64,000 nucleotides of DNA from Corallococcus sp. EGB (GTDB lineage Bacteria > Myxococcota > Myxococcia > Myxococcales > Myxococcaceae). Below the pieces are notes generated by a model. It was given only the letters and a program-made list of their open reading frames with translations, made no database searches and was not told where the DNA came from. The stretch is from the NCBI RefSeq assembly GCF_019968905.1, contig NZ_CP079946.1, positions 2,790,001-2,854,000 on the forward strand. Reading direction: 5' to 3'. Made by a program: the position numbers and the translations under genes. Below are positions 60,538 to 64,000 of this stretch, piece by piece (within the stretch, counting starts at the first letter, position 1; the number at the start of each line of letters is the position of its first letter).

Positions 60538-62187
60538 TCAGCTCGCGCGGGGAAGGACGACGCTGAAGCGGGCGCCGTGGCCCGGCTCTCCGCCCACCTC
60601 CAGCCGGCCGCCGTGCTCCTGGAGGATGCGCGCGGCGATGGCGAGCCCCAGGCCGGTGCCTCCGTCCTTGGTGGTGAAGTAGGGCTCGAAGACGCGGGCG
60701 CGGTGCTCCAGGGGGATGCCGGGGCCCTCGTCCTCCACCTCGACGATGGCGTCCGCGTCGGTGCCCTTCACTCGCACGCGCAGCGCGCCGCCCTTGCCGG
60801 CCATGGCCTCCTCGGCGTTCTTCACCAGGTTGACGAGCACCTGGGTGAGCTGGTCGCGGTCCGCGCGGGCCACCACGCCCGCCTGGAGCGCGGGCTCGAA
60901 CCGGATGCCCTCGGGGGGCGCGGCGTACAGCGACAGGACGCCCTGGGCCAGCTCGCCCAGGTCCACCGGCGCGAGCTGGGGCTTGGGCAGGCGCGCGAAG
61001 CGGCTGAACTCGTCCACGATGCGCCGCAGCCGCTCCACCTCCTCCAGCACCACGCCCGCGCTGTCCTTGAAGAGGGTGGGGAAGCTGGGGTGGCGCGCCT
61101 CGTGCGCGGCCATCAGCGTCTCCAGCGACATGCGGATGGGGGTGAGGGGGTTCTTGATTTCATGCGCCAGCCGCCGGGCGACCTCCTGCCACGCGGCGAT
61201 GCGCTCGGTGGCCATGAGCCGCTCGGTGGTGTTCTTCAGCTCGGACGTCATGTGGTTGAACGTCCGGACCAGCTCGCCCACCTCGCCGGTGGCGCGGGAC
61301 GTCACCTGGACGTCGAGCGCGCCTTCCGCGACGCGGCGGGCGCCGGAGGTGAGGGCCTCCACGGGCCGCGTCATCCAGCGCGACACCAGGAGGCCCAGCA
61401 GCGCGGCGAAGCCCAGGCCCAGGCCGGCGAGCAGGAGGAACGCGCGCATGACGCCCTCTTCGGCCTCGCGCGCGGCGGCGCGGCTGAAGGTGAGGCGCAC
61501 GGAGGCGGCGTCGCCCAGGGGCAGCACCTGCTCCACGGTGGGCGGGGCCGCGCTGCCCGCGTGCGCGACCTGGGTGTCGCCGGACAGGAGCGTCACGTCG
61601 GATTGGGTGAGGCGGGCCAGGTGCTGGGCGAGCCCGTCGTCCAGCACCACGCCGCCCACGGCCCACAGGCGCACGTCGCCGTAGTCCACGGGCCGCGCGG
61701 TGACGAGGGCGGGGACCTGGCGGAGGCCCGCGTCGCCGCGCACGTCCACGCGCACGGGCACGGGCCTGGGGGACTTCTCCTTCGTCACGGCGAAGAGGGC
61801 GGGGTCCGGGTCGCCGCGGCGCGCGGGCAGGTGGCCCGAGGACAGCACGGTGCCGTTGCGGTCGAAGAGGGTGAGCACGGTGAGGCCGCGGCTCTTCATC
61901 AGGCCTTCGGCGGTGTTGGCCTGGATGACGCGCAAGGGGGCCGTGCGCGCGTCGCGCACGAGGTCCTCCATGGCGGGGCTCTCCACCAGCTCCTCGACCG
62001 CGCGGCGCGCGTTGGCGGCGGAGCGTTCGAGGGACTCCTGCGCGGAGGCGGTGGCGGCCGTCATGCGCGCGTCGAGCTCGCGTGACAGCGTGTCGCGCAG
62101 GCGCGTCACCGTCAGGGGGACGACGATGGCCAGCGGCACCAGCGCGAGCAGGGCGAAGGCGAGCGCGAGCCGGGTCCTCAGGCGCAT
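60538..62187 (-). CDS. NtrY-like membrane sensor histidine kinase
   Basis: A 549-residue kinase. TM1 is at 8-28, a 220-residue extracytoplasmic sensor domain follows, and TM2 is near 249-268. Then HAMP (SRWMTRPVEALTSGARRVAEG), the H-box ARRLAHEIKNPLTPIRMSLE (His342), N-box LVNLVKNAEEAMAG and G-boxes VEDEGPGIPLEHRARVFEPYF and GGTGLGLAIA. The HEIKNPLTPI form is typical of the NtrY/NtrB group that usually phosphorylates sigma54-dependent regulators. No response-regulator gene lies beside it. It is 55 bases downstream of a solute-binding protein gene, same strand. Confidence 0.93.
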   Translation of the reverse strand: MRLRTRLALAFALLALVPLAIVVPLTVTRLRDTLSRELDARMTAATASAQESLERSAANARRAVEELVESPAMEDLVRDARTAPLRVIQANTAEGLMKSRGLTVLTLFDRNGTVLSSGHLPARRGDPDPALFAVTKEKSPRPVPVRVDVRGDAGLRQVPALVTARPVDYGDVRLWAVGGVVLDDGLAQHLARLTQSDVTLLSGDTQVAHAGSAAPPTVEQVLPLGDAASVRLTFSRAAAREAEEGVMRAFLLLAGLGLGFAALLGLLVSRWMTRPVEALTSGARRVAEGALDVQVTSRATGEVGELVRTFNHMTSELKNTTERLMATERIAAWQEVARRLAHEIKNPLTPIRMSLETLMAAHEARHPSFPTLFKDSAGVVLEEVERLRRIVDEFSRFARLPKPQLAPVDLGELAQGVLSLYAAPPEGIRFEPALQAGVVARADRDQLTQVLVNLVKNAEEAMAGKGGALRVRVKGTDADAIVEVEDEGPGIPLEHRARVFEPYFTTKDGGTGLGLAIAARILQEHGGRLEVGGEPGHGARFSVVLPRAS

Positions 62188-62242
62188 GCGGGCCGGTCCT
62201 TCCTGGGGGCTCGCGGGGCGCCGGGCTTCGGCGTGGCGGGGC

Positions 62243-63622
62243 TCATGGCCGGCCCCCACCACCGGAGGCTTCGACGGGAGCCAGCCACGCTCCTTCGAGC
62301 ACCGGCAGGCCCTGGGCATCCAGCGCCAGGCCCGTCACCTCCGGCGCCGCGCGCACGGCGAGCCCTTGCGCGTACAGCGGGATGAGGGGCACGGACGGGG
62401 CGAGCGCCAGGGCCCGGTCGCGGCTTCTCGCATCCCGGGCCGTGGCGTCCGTCAGGGCTCCGATGGGCGGCAGCTCCACGCCGAGCAGGTCCCGGCGTCC
62501 GCCTGCCTCCAGCACCACCGCCAGCGCGGGGCCGGGGATGGGCGGCAGCAGGTACGCGCTGAGCATCAGCTCGAAGTCGCCCCTGGCCTGACGGCTTCGC
62601 AGCGAGGCGCGCGACTGGGGCTCCAGCGCGACGGTGTAGCCCTGGTCGTGCAGCTTCACCTGGATGCGCTCGGCCACGGCGCGTTGATCCGCCAGCGCGG
62701 CGTCGTAGACGAGCGTCACCTTGCGGCTCGCGCCCGCTGGAGGAGCGCTGGGGCGGGGCCTGGACACCTGCGGCATCAGCGCGGGCGGCAGCAGGTTCGC
62801 CATGGGCACCGCCGGCCCCTTCACGAACAGCCGCGTGAGGTCCTCGCGGTCGATGGCGCTCTCCACCGCCTGGCGGAAGTCCGCGGGCACCTTGCGTGGC
62901 GAGAACGCCAGATAGGTCGCGTACAGCGCTGCGCCCGTGGCGGTGTCGGTGTCGGACGGCATGCCCAGCTCCACCTGCACCTGCCGCGCGGACCACAGCC
63001 GCGCGAGGCCCCGCTCATCCGTGGCGGTGAGCGCCAGCCGGTCCAGGTACGGACGGCCTTCGGGCCAGGTGGCTTGCGCTTCCAGCACACCCCGGCCCGC
63101 GGCGCTGAACGGGCCCGACGCGGGCGACGGCGGCGTCGCGAGGGCCGGGTGGCACAGCGAGCGCTCCAGGTCGGGCCATGGGAAGGCCAGCGCCAGGTCC
63201 AGCGTGGCGCCCGTGGACGTCACCTGACGGCCCTCGCCGCGCAGCGGATACAAGAGCGCCCGGTACGGCGACGGCGCCTCCGTGGACGACAGCCGCGTCC
63301 ACGTGCGTGCCAGGGCGGTCGCGCTGGCCGCGGAGGGCATCGTGACGCGCAGGGCTTGCGGCACGGGGCGCGACAGGTCGCGCGCCTGTGTCGGGTGCAC
63401 CGGCCCGCTGGCATCCACGCGGCACACAGGACGGGTCAGCAGGCCCAGCAGCGCGGCCTCCATGGGCGTGTCCGCGAGCGCGGGCTCTCCGATTTCAGGC
63501 GGCCCCGAGTGCGCGACCCGCAGCTCGCCACCGTAGCGCGGACGGCTGGCCGCCAGCGCCGGCGCGGAGGACAGCAGAACGAGGCCCATCAGGGAGGAGC
63601 GGATCATCACGGAGTCCCGCAT
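62243..63622 (-). CDS. Extracellular solute-binding protein family 5 (peptide/nickel type)
   Basis: A 459-residue secreted protein (MIRSSLMGLVLLSSAPALAAS signal) of the SBP_bac_5 fold. It opens YGGELRVAHSGPP, has VPADFRQAVESAIDREDLTRLFVKGP (the usual DIRxAIxxAIDRE segment), RKVTLVYDAALADQRAVAER and LHDQGYTVALEPQ, all of which fit the family. It is shorter than typical DppA/OppA (about 530) and no permease or ATPase gene adjoins it. With the downstream NtrY-like kinase it could act as a sensor-linked binding protein; this is an inference. The start ATG 63622 is chosen, but 63607 (MIRSSL) is as likely. Confidence 0.83.
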   Translation of the reverse strand: MRDSVMIRSSLMGLVLLSSAPALAASRPRYGGELRVAHSGPPEIGEPALADTPMEAALLGLLTRPVCRVDASGPVHPTQARDLSRPVPQALRVTMPSAASATALARTWTRLSSTEAPSPYRALLYPLRGEGRQVTSTGATLDLALAFPWPDLERSLCHPALATPPSPASGPFSAAGRGVLEAQATWPEGRPYLDRLALTATDERGLARLWSARQVQVELGMPSDTDTATGAALYATYLAFSPRKVPADFRQAVESAIDREDLTRLFVKGPAVPMANLLPPALMPQVSRPRPSAPPAGASRKVTLVYDAALADQRAVAERIQVKLHDQGYTVALEPQSRASLRSRQARGDFELMLSAYLLPPIPGPALAVVLEAGGRRDLLGVELPPIGALTDATARDARSRDRALALAPSVPLIPLYAQGLAVRAAPEVTGLALDAQGLPVLEGAWLAPVEASGGGGRP

Positions 63623-63795
63623 GACGTCGGTGGAACGGCCTGCCCGCGCCGGCGGGCCGGGGAGCCGCGTGGCGCGTGTCGCCAGGGACTCGCGACGTCC
63701 GCCAGGAGTGAGCCCGGGGTTGCCCGTGCCGCGGCGCCACGAACGCGTCGAGAGGTCCTCGGAGCGCACGGCCTCGTGTTTCTCGGGTGCCTTCC

Positions 63796-64000
63796 TCACG
63801 GTGCACCCTGGCGCAGGAGGAACAGCTCGCTCGAGCCGTCCGGCTTCCACGAGCCCACGATGACCTCGCGGCGCTTGTCGCCATCCAGGTCCGCCGTCAC
63901 CACGTACAGCGCCCGCCCCGGAGGGAGGGCTCCCTGCCACAGGGGCTCGTGCGCCATCGGCGCGTCCGTCGTCAACGACAGCACCCGCAGCGCGTCCGGA
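63796..64000 (-). CDS. C-terminal part of an FG-GAP/VCBS-repeat protein (cut by window edge)
   Basis: The frame is open from the edge (LRVLSLTTDAP) and ends at 63796. The 68 visible residues include YVVTADLDGDKRREVIVGSW, the calcium-binding DxDGDxxxE/DVVVG signature of FG-GAP/VCBS beta-propeller repeats. The rest lies beyond the window. It is upstream of the solute-binding gene on the same strand, 173 bases away. Confidence 0.8.
   Translation of the reverse strand, partial: PDALRVLSLTTDAPMAHEPLWQGALPPGRALYVVTADLDGDKRREVIVGSWKPDGSSELFLLRQGAP

Overview
The window is about 70% GC with the codon use, lipoprotein density and gene families of a myxobacterium (order Myxococcales; I would guess Corallococcus or Myxococcus). 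Pointers are a roughly 700-residue RpoD with a long charged N-terminal region, an ELWxxDGT-repeat lipoprotein, DNRLRE and CotH surface proteins, PDAGT-type linkers, DUF4388 and DUF4398 proteins, an OmpA protein with thrombospondin-3 repeats, and many proteins with lipobox signal peptides. The assignment rests on family content alone.

Layout. 1-2.6 kb: the end of a DTW-domain tRNA modification gene, a HAD phosphatase and a membrane-anchored M20 peptidase. 2.8-6.1 kb: two paralogous FemAB/GNAT-like acyltransferases on either side of a membrane O-acyltransferase, probably a surface glycan or lipid modification set. 6.2-13 kb: secreted proteins and lipoproteins (a hypothetical, an ELWxxDGT protein, a four-domain DNRLRE protein with an internal duplication), with a patch of gene debris at 9.5-10.5 kb: a frameshifted CmlA-like drug exporter and a truncated GT39 glycosyltransferase. 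13-18.4 kb: BioY, a MAPEG protein, then a LysR regulator divergent from an acetolactate synthase-type enzyme and an aldehyde dehydrogenase, with a good LysR operator between them. 18.4-21.9 kb: a LytS/LytTR two-component pair, a PD40 protein and an NTF2-like protein.

22-39.7 kb is the accessory-looking part: secreted and repeat proteins, a J-domain protein, a cysteine-rich small lipoprotein, CotH, a METTL25-like methyltransferase, a 702-residue protein with an apparent CAE/CxxC deaminase domain, a serine hydrolase, a 1359-residue DUF3857/transglutaminase protein, and a PD-(D/E)XK-like protein.

39.7-45.4 kb is core: a tRNA with anticodon CAU that looks like tRNA-Ile2, an alkyltransferase-like (ATL) protein, and rpsU-yqeY-dnaG-rpoD, an extended macromolecular-synthesis cluster read on the minus strand. 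45.5-58.2 kb: HEAT-repeat proteins, an FHA-GGDEF diguanylate cyclase, asparaginase, a DsbA-like lipoprotein coupled to DUF4388 and truD genes, an OmpA/DUF4398 envelope pair, a HEAT/DUF1460 pair, a zinc-ribbon protein, a lone receiver and a ribosome hibernation factor. 58.3-64 kb: a large Ala/Pro-rich membrane protein, then on the minus strand an NtrY-like kinase, a peptide-type solute-binding protein and the end of an FG-GAP protein.

I saw no CRISPR array, prophage or intact insertion sequence. The best candidates for undescribed biology are the deaminase-like protein (28.76-30.87 kb), the duplicated acyltransferase cassette (2.9-6.1 kb), the bacterial METTL25-like gene, the PD-(D/E)XK-like protein and the poly-glycine secreted protein with DxEDxxNxN repeats.
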